Source: Kitasatospora paranensis
GTDB taxonomy: Bacteria > Actinomycetota > Actinomycetes > Streptomycetales > Streptomycetaceae
Reading direction: 5' to 3'
Assembly (NCBI RefSeq): GCF_039544005.1
Contig: NZ_BAABKV010000001.1
Span: 372,001-436,000, forward strand
DNA length: 64,000 nucleotides
Part shown: piece after piece, positions 37,683-46,117 of the stretch
Layout of the letters: each line of letters starts with the position of its first letter
Position numbering within the stretch: position 1 is the first letter of the stretch
Translations under genes and position numbers: made by a program
Notes under the pieces: model-generated
Told to the model about the DNA's origin: nothing
Seen by the model: the letters and a program-made list of their open reading frames with translations, nothing else
The model's database searches: none

Positions 37683-39191
37683 ATGCCCGAAAACGTTCTT
37701 CCGGATGCCCGCCCGATCGACGGTTCCGCAAGAGCAGCCACCGCCCCACCCGCGGCACGGCCGATCAAGCAGCGCAAGAACGGCCTGTGGGGCAACCCGT
37801 CCGCCCAGCTTCTGTCGGGCATGAAGGCGGGCTGGGGCTCCCCCGGCGAGCCAGCCGGCTCGCGGCCCACCGGACAGGCGGACCACACTGCCCGCCGCCG
37901 GGCCGCGCTGTCGACACGGTTCCCTCACGAACGCCTCGTGATCCCCGCCGGAAGCCGTAAGAGGCGCTCCAACGACACCAGCTATCGCTTCAGGGCTGCC
38001 ACCGAATACGTGTACCTGACCGGCGATCAGACCGAGGGCGGTGTCCTCGTCCTCGAGCCGGCTCCCGGCGGCGGACACAAACAGTCCCTGTACCTGCCGG
38101 CACGCTCCAGCCGACAGAGCGGGGAATTCTGGCTCGACGGCCGCTCCGGCGAGCTGTGGACCGGACGCCGCCGCGGACTGGCGGAGAGCTCACACACCCT
38201 CGGCATCCCCTGCCGGAACATCAACGGCCTGGCCGAGGCGCTGCTGGGCGCCCCGGCTCCGGTGCGCCTGGTACCCGGCCACGACGCAGCCCTGGACCGG
38301 GACCTGGCGGACCACTGGGCGCCCGCGCACAACGAGGAACTGGTCGAGTACCTGGCCGAGCTGCGCCTGGTGAAGGACGTCTTCGAGGTCACCGAGCTCC
38401 AGCGCGCCGTCGACTCGACCGTGCGCGGTTTCGAGGACGTCGTACGTGCCCTCGACCGGGCGGAGACCACCACCGAACGCTACGCCGAGGCCACGTTCTT
38501 CCTGCGGGCCCGAGTGGAGGGCAACGACGTCGGCTTCAACACCATCTGCGCCTCCGGCGCGAACGCCTGCACCCTCCACTGGACCCGGAACGACGGCGCC
38601 CTTCGCCGCGGCGACCTGCTGCTGCTGGACGCCGGTGTGGAGACCCACAGCCTCTACACCGCCGACCTCACCCGCACCCTGCCGATCGGTGGGCGGTTCG
38701 GCGACGTGCAGCGCCGCGTCTACGACGCGGTCCACGCGGCTCAGGAGGCCGCTCTGGCCGTGATCCGCCCCGGTGCCCGCTACCGGGACATCCACGACGC
38801 CGCCCAGCGTGTCCTGGCCGAGCACCTCGTCGCCTGGGGTGTCGTGGCGGAGGACGTCGACACGGTGCTCGCGCTCGACCTGCAGCGCCGCTGGACCCTT
38901 CATGGGACCGGGCACATGCTCGGCCTGGACGTCCACGACTGTGCCGCGGCCGGTACCGAGACCTACGTGGACGGCAACCTCCAGGCCGGCATGTGCCTGA
39001 CGGTGGAGCCGGGCCTGTACTTCCAGCCCGACGACCTGACCGTCCCCGAGGAGTACCGCGGGATCGGCGTCCGCATCGAGGACGACATCCTCGTCACCGC
39101 CGGCGGACACCGCGTCCTGTCGGCCACACTGCCGCGACGCTCCGACCACGTCGAGGCCTGGATGGCCTCCCTGCGCACCGGCCAGGCGTGA
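37683..39191 (+). CDS. M24 aminopeptidase P family protein (Xaa-Pro aminopeptidase)
   Basis: The 502-residue protein has the N-terminal aminopeptidase P domain (RRRAALSTRFPHERLVIPAG, YRFRAATEYVYLTGDQTEGG) and the pita-bread catalytic domain. Metal ligands are visible: Asp in LLLLDAGVE, Asp in TADLTRTLPIGG, His in GTGHMLGLDVHDCA, Glu in LTVEPGLYF and Glu in RIEDDILVT. It removes N-terminal residues from peptides with proline at position 2, in the cytosol since no signal peptide is present. It would process peptides imported by the ABC transporter. It is of normal length and intact. The C26 hydrolase follows 42 bases downstream and is probably co-transcribed. Confidence 0.93.
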   Translation: MPENVLPDARPIDGSARAATAPPAARPIKQRKNGLWGNPSAQLLSGMKAGWGSPGEPAGSRPTGQADHTARRRAALSTRFPHERLVIPAGSRKRRSNDTSYRFRAATEYVYLTGDQTEGGVLVLEPAPGGGHKQSLYLPARSSRQSGEFWLDGRSGELWTGRRRGLAESSHTLGIPCRNINGLAEALLGAPAPVRLVPGHDAALDRDLADHWAPAHNEELVEYLAELRLVKDVFEVTELQRAVDSTVRGFEDVVRALDRAETTTERYAEATFFLRARVEGNDVGFNTICASGANACTLHWTRNDGALRRGDLLLLDAGVETHSLYTADLTRTLPIGGRFGDVQRRVYDAVHAAQEAALAVIRPGARYRDIHDAAQRVLAEHLVAWGVVAEDVDTVLALDLQRRWTLHGTGHMLGLDVHDCAAAGTETYVDGNLQAGMCLTVEPGLYFQPDDLTVPEEYRGIGVRIEDDILVTAGGHRVLSATLPRRSDHVEAWMASLRTGQA

Positions 39192-39233
39192 ACCTGCGCC
39201 GACCCACGACCCGAAAGGCACCGGTCCACACGA

Positions 39234-39977
39234 ATGTCATCCACACAAGCAGCCATCGGCAAGCCGCTGATCGGCATCAGCACCTACGTCGAGCCCTCAG
39301 CGAGCTGGCGCGCATGGGAAATGCCCGCCGTCCTCCTGCCGACCCCCTACATCCGCATGGTGCAGGCCTCGGGAGGCATCGCCGTGATGCTCCCGCCCGA
39401 CAAGCCCGCAGCCGCCTGGGCCACCGTGGCCGGCCTTGACGGCATCGTCATCGCGGGCGGCCCGGACGTCGACCCCGAACGCTACGGCGCGACGCGCGAC
39501 CTGCGCACCGATCCCCCGGCCTCCGACCGGGACGCCTGGGAGCTTGCCCTGATCGCGGCAGCCCTGGCCCTGAAGACCCCGCTGCTGGGCATCTGCCGCG
39601 GGATGCAGCTGATCAACGTGGCCTTCGGTGGCACCCTCGTACAGCACCTGGAGGGGCACGGGCACGGCGTGGCAGGAATGTACAGCTCACACCCCGTTTC
39701 CCCGGTCGACGGGACGCTGTACCACTCGCTCGTACCGGAGACCACCGCGGTCGCCACCTATCACCACCAGGCGGTGGACCGCCTCGGCGCAGGCCTTCGG
39801 GCGAGCGCCCATGCGGGCGACGGGACGATCGAAGCCGTGGAAGCGATTGAAGGCAGGGAAGTACCGTGGATCATGGGAGTTCAGTGGCACCCCGAGATGG
39901 GGACAGACCGCCGGGTGGTCGCAGCCCTGCTGCGCGCAACCGCCGAAGAGGCGCGGCGGCCGCAACTCGTGTCCTGA
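39234..39977 (+). CDS. Gamma-glutamyl-gamma-aminobutyrate hydrolase family protein (C26)
   Basis: The 247-residue protein is a class I glutamine amidotransferase-like hydrolase. It starts with PLIGISTYVEPSASWR, then GIVIAGGPDVDPERYG. The nucleophile Cys sits in LGICRGMQLINVAFGG near residue 122, and GVQWHPEM gives the His and Glu of the triad. PuuD-type members cleave gamma-glutamyl amide bonds in the cytosol. It follows the M24 peptidase closely and could release glutamate from gamma-glutamyl peptides or products that enter with the peptide transporter. It is intact and of normal family length. Confidence 0.9.
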   Translation: MSSTQAAIGKPLIGISTYVEPSASWRAWEMPAVLLPTPYIRMVQASGGIAVMLPPDKPAAAWATVAGLDGIVIAGGPDVDPERYGATRDLRTDPPASDRDAWELALIAAALALKTPLLGICRGMQLINVAFGGTLVQHLEGHGHGVAGMYSSHPVSPVDGTLYHSLVPETTAVATYHHQAVDRLGAGLRASAHAGDGTIEAVEAIEGREVPWIMGVQWHPEMGTDRRVVAALLRATAEEARRPQLVS

Positions 39978-40168
39978 GACACCTGCTCTCCGACCGGCCC
40001 CGCGACCGCAACGCCTCCCCCGAAGGCATCCCGCAGCCGGCCGCGGACGCCGCCCTGGCCACCAACGGTGACCAGCAGGCCGGCCCAGGCGGTTCAGGGC
40101 CCACGCACCAGCGCGCCGCGGACTCCCGGAGCCTGCCGGGCGGTCACCGCGCGGCGCCCTGTGCGGCG

Positions 40169-40744
40169 GTGACCACACCGGCCAACGCGGCCGGCATGCG
40201 CTGGCTCGCCGGGCTCCACCCCGATCCCGCCTCCTGTCTGGACGGCTGGATCGCCGGGCGGCTGGTACCCGTACCGATCCATGCCTTCGCGGTCCTCAGT
40301 GTGAGCGCAGGCCTCGGACTTCACGCCCTTGAGATCCTCGGCCATCCGCACCCGCCCTGCCCCGTCCTGCACAGCATCCACCGGGGAACCGTGGACTTCT
40401 TCGTGCCGACCAACGCCATACAGGTGCCGAGACGCCTGGGCACCCGGCTGTGCGACGGCGTGCTGGAGTGCCCACCGCCGGGACGCTCCACCGCCCTCCC
40501 CGGCCGACCGCCTGCGGCCGGCCGGGGAGCCCCCGGCGCTTGCTGGCTGGTCGAACCCGACGGAGGCGGCAACCTGTGGCCGGCGGCCCAGGTACTACGG
40601 GCCGTACAGCGCATCTACGCGGCTGCAGCAAGGCCGCCCGGGTCCGACGTGAGGCTTCCGACCGGGACAGCCCTACGCTCACTGGCCCCGTTCTTCGCCG
40701 CGGCCCACGCAGCCAAGGCCACATCCACTCCTGGCGGCTGGTAG
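40169..40744 (+). CDS. Hypothetical protein, primase/polymerase-like N-terminal family
   Basis: From GTG 40169 the 191-residue product has MRWLAGLHPDPASCLDGW, GLGLHALEILG, TVDFFVPTNAI and CWLVEPDGGGNLWPAAQVL. It resembles a Streptomyces family of stand-alone proteins distantly related to the N-terminal domain of bifunctional DNA primase/polymerases, with a VDFFVPPG-type strand in the middle. No catalytic residues can be assigned. The C terminus is shorter or diverged. The assignment is from memory of the family pattern. The gene lies at the edge of the disordered 40-53 kb region. Confidence 0.5.
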   Translation: MTTPANAAGMRWLAGLHPDPASCLDGWIAGRLVPVPIHAFAVLSVSAGLGLHALEILGHPHPPCPVLHSIHRGTVDFFVPTNAIQVPRRLGTRLCDGVLECPPPGRSTALPGRPPAAGRGAPGACWLVEPDGGGNLWPAAQVLRAVQRIYAAAARPPGSDVRLPTGTALRSLAPFFAAAHAAKATSTPGGW

Positions 40745-41063
40745 TTCCTGAGGCAGCCGCCAGGTCCACGTCCCGCCTGGTCGAGCGGGACACCTGGAGT
40801 CCGACGGGACTCCCCAGCGGGCCCGGATCGAGGGACCGGCCCGCTGCCGGTGCGCTGCTCCGTCCCATGGCGGCGCACATGGGGCCCGGCCTCAAAGGCG
40901 AGGCCGGGCCCCTGGCAAAACGAAGCAGATTCACATTCTCCGGCGACCGTCCCACAGCGGTCGCCGGGCCGGTCCTCCCGTGCGGACGGGAGGCAGCGCA
41001 CTGCGACGCCCCCCGGCGCGCGTCGGAGAGCGCAGGGTCGGCCGTGCCCTCATCACGGTCCAC
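40745..41063. other. Intergenic before the palindrome
   Basis: About 320 bases with no recognised gene. A minus-strand frame starting at the mirrored ATG of the palindrome (41066) runs through it, but its sequence is not convincing. Confidence 0.4.
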
Positions 41064-41098
41064 CATCGTGGCGGCCTCCCCGGGAGGCCGCCACGATG
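41064..41098. promoter_or_regulatory. 35-base perfect palindrome covering ribosome site and start codon
   Basis: CATCGTGGCGGCCTCCC and its exact complement flank a single C. The right arm contains GGGAGG and the ATG of the following gene at 41096. The same pair therefore occurs mirrored on the minus strand with ATG at 41066. In mRNA the hairpin would hide ribosome site and start codon. Confidence 0.75.
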
Positions 41099-41460
41099 AG
41101 CATCCACACGCTCGACCGGCCACCGTCCACGAGCCTGTCACCGGCGCGCTACGTCGCTACCCAGGCCAAATGGCACGGGCCACAAGCTGTCAGGGGTCCT
41201 TCGCCGTCGCCGCTTCGGGCGGAAGCCCTGGACCCCGGCAGCGGGACCCCACCCCTGGACCTTCGACAGTTCACCGGTTGGACGCCCGAAGGCAGAGAGA
41301 CGGTCCAGGAGTGGACCCCGGGTCCCGTGGGATCAGGCGGAGCCGGAACACCTCTACCGCTACAGCGAAAGCAACGGGCTGCATTGGGTGGGCGCCAACG
41401 ACGGCGCGCCGAAGTGCGTCACCATCCCCCGCCCGGCATCGGCGGCAAGTAGCTCCATGC
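41096..41460 (+). pseudogene. Hypothetical protein, frameshifted and truncated
   Basis: The frame from ATG 41096 reads MSIHTLDRPPSTSLSPARYV and LDLRQFTGWTPEGRETVQEW. The sense then moves to another frame with QAEPEHLYRYSESNGLHWVG and ANDGAPKCVTIPR. The shift lies near 41335 and here needs one base less or two more, unlike the other shifts in the window. The family is not recognised. The sequence runs into a chimeric IS630 region, so the 3' end may be lost. The ribosome site and start lie in the right arm of a perfect palindrome. Confidence 0.45.
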
Positions 41461-41544
41461 GAAAAGTCAAGCGCCTGCCGGAGGCGTCGACGATGTCCCG
41501 GGCGGACATGCCGCGGCGGACCAGGACGGTGACGTGGGTGGCAG

Positions 41545-42030
41545 CGGGGGGCAGAGTCGACGCGGGCGGTGCTGCGCCTGGCGCTGGAGGACCTGGCCGC
41601 CACCGCGTTCGGTATGCGCTATGCGGATGGGGGCGGGCTGACGGCGAAGGCACGTCGGCGCCGCGAGAGGGTGCGGTTGGAGGCCGCAGGGTTGTTCGCC
41701 GAGGGGGTCAGGCCGCCCGAGGTAGCCCGCTGGCTGCGGGTGAGCCGGAAATCGGCGTGGCAATGGCAGCGGGCGTGGCAGGAGAACGGGTCCGGGGCGC
41801 TGGCCTCTCGCGGTCCGGGCGGCAACCGGTGCAAGCTGTCCCCGCGCTGCCAGGAGAAACTCGCCGAGTACCTGGACCAGGGTCCGGCCGCGCACGGCTG
41901 GGACGAGGACCAGGTGTGGACCGGGGCCCGGGTGGCCGTGCTGATCGGGAGGAAGTTCCACGTCTCCTACAGCGTCTCCGGGGCCACGAGGCTGATGCGC
42001 CGGCTCGGCTTCACCCCGCAGGTCCCTGTA
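41545..42030 (+). mobile_element. Truncated IS630 transposase fused to a gene fragment
   Basis: Bases 41561-41612 code [18 protein letters not shown], which matches a segment of the hypothetical protein encoded near 49.59 kb. The frame then passes directly into [20 protein letters not shown] at 41614, the start of an IS630 transposase closely related to that at 15.3 kb. It continues without frameshift through [13 protein letters not shown] and [16 protein letters not shown], and ends after TPQVP at about 42027, where unrelated sequence begins. The catalytic DDE region is absent. The lack of IS sequence before the start codon suggests recombination between gene and IS rather than simple insertion. 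Confidence 0.72.
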
Positions 42031-42127
42031 TTGCCGCGCCGGACCCCGGGCCGTAGCGTGGAGGTGGCCCGGCCGACGAACCGGAACGCCGAAACGAACG
42101 GTGAGCACCCCCAGCCGGGAGGTTCAC

Positions 42128-42292
42128 ATGCTTGTGTTCGCTCTCTTCCTACTCCCCGCGCTTCTAGGAGCCGTGCTCCTGCTCGGCCAGTACGAAGAAC
42201 GCCTCACCAGGGAGCTCACCGCGCCGTCCGCCGGGGGCACGCCACCCGCACGCCAGCCATCCGCACCTGAACAGATCGGCGTTGCAGCATGA
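42128..42292 (+). CDS. Small membrane protein, 54 residues
   Basis: ATG 42128 stands seven bases after GGGAGG, a good ribosome site. The product begins [20 protein letters not shown], one membrane helix. A charged stretch follows ([13 protein letters not shown]) and a short Pro/Ala-rich tail. Similar small proteins are common in Streptomyces and their function is unknown. It sits between the IS630 fragment and the tpg relic and appears intact. Confidence 0.6.
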   Translation: MLVFALFLLPALLGAVLLLGQYEERLTRELTAPSAGGTPPARQPSAPEQIGVAA

Positions 42293-42403
42293 GCCCGCGA
42301 ACCGCCAAACCCGGTGATACCTGCCGTTCTGGGCACTTACGGTGATCGGCATGACCGATGCAGGAGCCCCGAAGCGGCAGGAGTCACGGCCCGACTCGAG
42401 GAA

Positions 42404-42735
42404 CTAGCCGCGGGGGTGACGATGCCTTCGCGGGGATCGTCGGTGCTCTGGCCGGCGGAGGTGTAGCCGAACAAGGCCATGACCTCGACGGGGAAGCCGC
42501 GGCCTCCGCGGTTTCGCGGACGTGGGGCTGCCAGCGTTCGCGGACGGCGTCGACCTTGCGGGCGTTGTCGTGGCCGATGCCGGCGACTTGCGCCACCGCT
42601 CAACGGACCGCATCGGGACGCTGATCGCGGCGACCGCGCGGGTGGGTGCCGGCGGACGAGGAAGTTGATCCGGCCGGGGAGGGTCTTGGGGACGGGCTGC
42701 AGGGCGTGTACCAGCCCGCGGTCGATGGCGTCCAT
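42404..42735 (-). pseudogene. tpg: Telomere terminal protein (Tpg) relic
   Basis: Consecutive pieces of a Tpg-type protein can be read by switching frames. ATG 42735 opens MDAIDRGLVHALQPVPKTLP and GRINFLVRRHP. Then follow TRAVAAISVPMRSVERWRKS (the HTH), KVDAVRERWQPHVRE, and VEVMALFGYTSAGQSTDDPR. This order and the signatures (PVPKTLP, VERW, RWQPxVR, FGYT with TDD) are those of the proteins that cap linear Streptomyces replicons. At least three shifts occur, and the last third of the usual 185 residues is missing, so it is a true relic. No tap gene is visible beside it. Confidence 0.62.
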
Positions 42736-42986
42736 CGCCGGTCATTCCTCCTCTGCGACGGTGTCGCCGTCCTTGATGTGCCGCCGGGTTGGTGTCGTCC
42801 GCGATCATGTCCAGCGCCCAGGCCGTGCTCAGTCCGCCGTTTTGAGCCGTCCCCCGAGGTGACCATCCTCCTTGCGCGGGGCGACACTCGCGGGTGAGCG
42901 GTCGGGGCTTCTGGTGGCGAAGGCCTGCTGCGGCCGCGTAAGCGCGGCGGCGTGGCACTGGCGCGATCACCTCATAGCTTTTGTTC

Positions 42987-44770
42987 ATGATGCCTGATAC
43001 ACGAGGTTTGTCCGCCGTGCGAAAGTGGGGGCAGAGAGCCCCCTGGTGGCTGGTCCTGCTGCTCGGTGTGGCCTGCGCTGTTCTTGGCGCGGTGATCGTG
43101 TTGCAGCCGTTCACCTCGTTGTCGGTGCTGCGGCTGTTCATCGTCATCGTGCTGGCTGTGTCGGGGGTTGCTGACCTGGCCTCCGCGTGCAGGTCGCGGT
43201 CTGCGCGATGGACGGTAGCGGTGGGCGTCCTGTGGCTGGTCACGGCGCTGGTCGCGGCGGTGTTCCCGGGGCTGACACTGCGTGTGCTGGCGCTGGTGGT
43301 CGGGCTCGCGCTCGTGGCCGGCGGGATGGCGCGGCTCGTGGGTGCGGTGCGTGGCCGCGGGGACGAGCGGGCTGCGCATGTGCTCGGGGCGTTGGCGTCG
43401 GTGGTGTTCGGCTGTCTGGCGCTGGCCTGGCCAGATGTGACGCTGCTGGTGGTCGCGGTGGTGTTCGGGGCACGGACGTTCGTGTTCGGCTGCGCGCGGA
43501 TCGTCGAGGCGGTGCGGGCGGCGCACGAGGGCGGGCGCCGCGAGAACGAGGGGGTGGGCGGAGGGCGGGGTTGGCTGCACGGGTGGCCGCGCACTGCTGC
43601 GATGGCCGCTTCGCTGGTTGTGGCGCTCGCGCTGCTGGCGCTCAGCGCGGCGTTGCACCGCGCCTCGCCCTCGCCGACCGCCTTCTACACCCGGCCCGCG
43701 TCCGTGCCCGCCACTGCGGGGGCGTTGCTGCGGTCGGAGCCGTTCACCCGAGCCGTTCCCGCTTCGGCGCAGGCGTGGAAGATTCTCTACACGACCACGC
43801 GCGACGACGGTGTCCCGGCGGTGGCCTCCGGCATCGTCCTGGTCTCCCGCAGTGCCCCAGCGGGGCCACGGCCGGTGATCGCCTGGGCGCACGGGACGAC
43901 CGGCGTCGCCTCCTCCTGCGCGCCCTCACTCCTTCAGAAGCCGTTCGAGGCGGGGCGCTGCCCGCGCTGGACCAGATCGTCGCGAATGGCTGGGTCCTGG
44001 TGGCCACCGACTACACGGGCCTGGGCACCGCGGGCCCGCATCCCTACCTGGTCGGGCAGGGCGAGGCGCGCTCCGTCCTGGACGCCGTCCGCGCCGCCCG
44101 GCACCTGGCCACGGTGCACCTTTCCGACCAGACGGCGGTCTGGGGCCATTCCCAGGGTGGCCATGCCGCGTTGTGGACCGGCCAGCTCCAGCCGACCTAC
44201 GCCTCTGACGTGCCGCTGGCCGGTGTGGCCGCACTGGCGCCGGCCAGCGACCTGACCGGCCTGGTCTCCAACCTCAACACCGTCCCCGGCGGCAGCATCT
44301 TCGCGTCCTACATCGTCACCGCGTACAGCCAGACCTACCCGGACGTCTCCTTCAACCGCCTGATCCGGCCCGAGGCCCAGGCCCAGGTCCGCGGCCACGC
44401 TTCCCGCTGCCTGGCCGAACCCGAGGTCTTCGTCTCCGTCGTGTCCTCCCTGCTGGCCGACAAGCCGATCTTCGCCACCGATCCCGCCACCGGGGCCAGC
44501 GGCGCGAGGCTGCGCGAGAACACCCCCACCGGCCAAATCCAGGCGCCGCTGCTGATCGCACAGGGCGAGAACGATGCCCTGGTCCTGCCCGCCGTCCAGC
44601 AGGGGTTCGTCCAGCAGGCCTGCAAGCGCGGCGACACCATCGACTACCGCACATTCCCAGGCCGCGACCACGTCGGCGTCGTCGCCCCCGACTCCGCACT
44701 CATCCCCCTCCTGGTGACCTGGACTCAGGACCGCTTCGCCGGTAAACCCGCCCCGGACACCTGCTCCTAA
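42987..44770 (+). pseudogene. HdeD-like membrane domain fused to a secretory-lipase-type hydrolase, one frameshift
   Basis: Residues 1 to about 190 form an HdeD/DUF308-like domain with six hydrophobic helices (starting WWLVLLLGVACAVLGAVIVL). A further helix near 205 leads into an extracytoplasmic alpha/beta hydrolase of the secretory-lipase type: VIAWAHGTTGVASSCAPS, WVLVATDYTGLG and the nucleophile elbow WGHSQGGHAAL, then LLIAQGENDALV for Asp and FPGRDHVGVV for His. The shift sits at the G4 run 43952-43955, between KPFEAG and ALPALDQIV. One added base gives a continuous protein of about 595 residues. It is a membrane-anchored esterase or lipase of unknown substrate. Confidence 0.72.
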
Positions 44771-44788
44771 CCCATCGCCTCTTGCGAA

Positions 44789-45080
44789 TCAGCATCGAAC
44801 CCGAGCGCCCGCGCCGGACTCGCTGTCGTCGAACAAGACAACCGGGAACTCGACACCGGTCGGATCGTCGAACTCGGCGAGCAAAGTCGTCGCCGACCGC
44901 CTCGCCGTCCTCAGTACCGCCCCACCGAGGGGCAGGGCTCCAGTCGGTCGCCGGCCCTGGGAAAGCCCTCGACCCAGGGGCTGACGTTGTCGCCGCCGGG
45001 CCGGTGGAGTCACGGCTCCACGCGCTCAGGGCATCGATGGCCTGCCAGCGTCGCCACCGGGAGTCGCCGGTCCGCAAGAG
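44789..45080 (-). other. Fragment of an unrecognised minus-strand gene
   Basis: A minus-strand frame ends AVLRTARRSATTLLAEFDDP, then TGVEFPVVLFDDSESG, which reads like a real C terminus. A second frame upstream has DSRWRRWQAIDALSAWS. The two may be parts of one broken gene. No family is recognised. Confidence 0.25.
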
Positions 45081-45109
45081 TTGGCGGGCGCGCCCGGCCG
45101 TGCCCGCCG

Positions 45110-45430
45110 AGGTACCCGACCCCGGCTCACCCTGGCCAAGGGCATCGGCAGCACAAGGGGAAACAACGAGGCAGGCTTACCGCGATGTCGGACGCGGTCA
45201 GGAACCGGGCGATCTCGGCGCCGTAGGCGCCGGTCCCCTCGATGCCGACGGCCAGGACCTCGCCGTGGGACCGCAGCCAGTCCAGCAGCCCCCGGTAGCC
45301 GTCCGGGCCGGTCTCGAACTGCTCGGTGGCCAGGTGGCGGCCGATGCCGTCGATGACCGCCACCTGATGGACTCGGTGTGCGTGTCGATCCCGCCGATGA
45401 CGGCTATCTCATCTGCTGCTGGAACCTGCT
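45110..45430 (-). mobile_element. IS110-family transposase, N-terminal fragment
   Basis: EIAVIGGIDTHTESI is the first catalytic-Asp block of an IS110/IS1111 DEDD transposase. In a neighbouring frame it continues VAVIDGIGRHLATEQFETGP, GLLDWLRSHGEVLAVGIEGT, GAYGAEIARFLTASDIAV. A shift near 45365 separates them. Sequence similarity stops near 45170, so about three quarters of the transposase are missing. Confidence 0.68.
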
Positions 45431-45663
45431 GCCCTTCGGTGTGACCTGCGCGGAAGGGCACGCGCCGGCCGGGCAGGCGGTAGGCTGCTGCGGCTCTGAG
45501 AAAGCACTGGAACGCCGTCACATGCAGGTAGCGGCCTTTCGGCTTCCACTGCGCCGTGAGCTACCCGAGTGACCACCCCGCAACAACCCCGCCTCCACCT
45601 CGTTCATCCCCAGTGCCCACCGAGGACAGCCCGGCGGGCCCAGCACGGGAGAAGGGGTACCGG

Positions 45664-46076
45664 ATGCACCGGGTCATCATCAGGGGTGCGCGCTCACGGC
45701 TACGGCCGCGGCCGCCCTGCTCGCCACCGCGGCGCCGGCTGGCGCGATGGGGCGGCGCAGCAGTGATGCCTGTACGCACAACTGGTCGGGGCCGCAGGTG
45801 TGCATCAGCATCGACGGGCATGATGACTGGGCTCGGCGCCTGACGGTGACCTGGACCAATCCGGGCACGGTGGCGCGGTCGACCGCGGTCCTGCACGAGG
45901 GCGAGCGGCAGGTCGAGATCCACGCACGGATGACCGGCACCGCGCGGGGCGGGCAGATCACCGCCGAGTGGACCGACATCGAGGTCTCCTGGGGGAAGCT
46001 GTGCGGCTCCTTCACCGACACCCCGAAGGTGTGGGCGTGCGTCGAGGTCCACGACGGCGGCATCTACTCCAGCTGA
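45664..46076 (+). pseudogene. Small secreted protein, frameshift in the signal peptide
   Basis: ATG 45664 follows GGAGAAGGGG, a good ribosome site, and starts MHRVIIRG. After one extra base at the G4 run 45683-45686 the frame becomes CALTATAAAALLATAAPAGA, a clear signal peptide. The mature protein of about 110 residues follows: DACTHNWSGPQVCISIDGHD, WARRLTVTWTNPG, AEWTDIEVSWGKLCGSF and KVWACVEVHDGGIY. Four cysteines suggest two disulfides in an extracellular beta-rich fold. The family is not recognised. It is flanked by an IS110 fragment. Confidence 0.55.
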
Positions 46077-46117
46077 CCTTCCGGCTGCTGCCCCGTTCCT
46101 ACCGCTGTGGTCATGCC

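Noticed and set aside
40296..41066. Minus-strand frame starting at the mirrored ATG of the 35-base palindrome
   Set aside because: The start and ribosome site are there only because the palindrome is symmetric; the encoded Arg/Pro-rich sequence shows no protein character.
41271..41653. Minus-strand frame with [20 protein letters not shown], reminiscent of a helix-turn-helix
   Set aside because: It overlaps plus-strand coding sequence on both sides and the similarity is too short to support a regulator.
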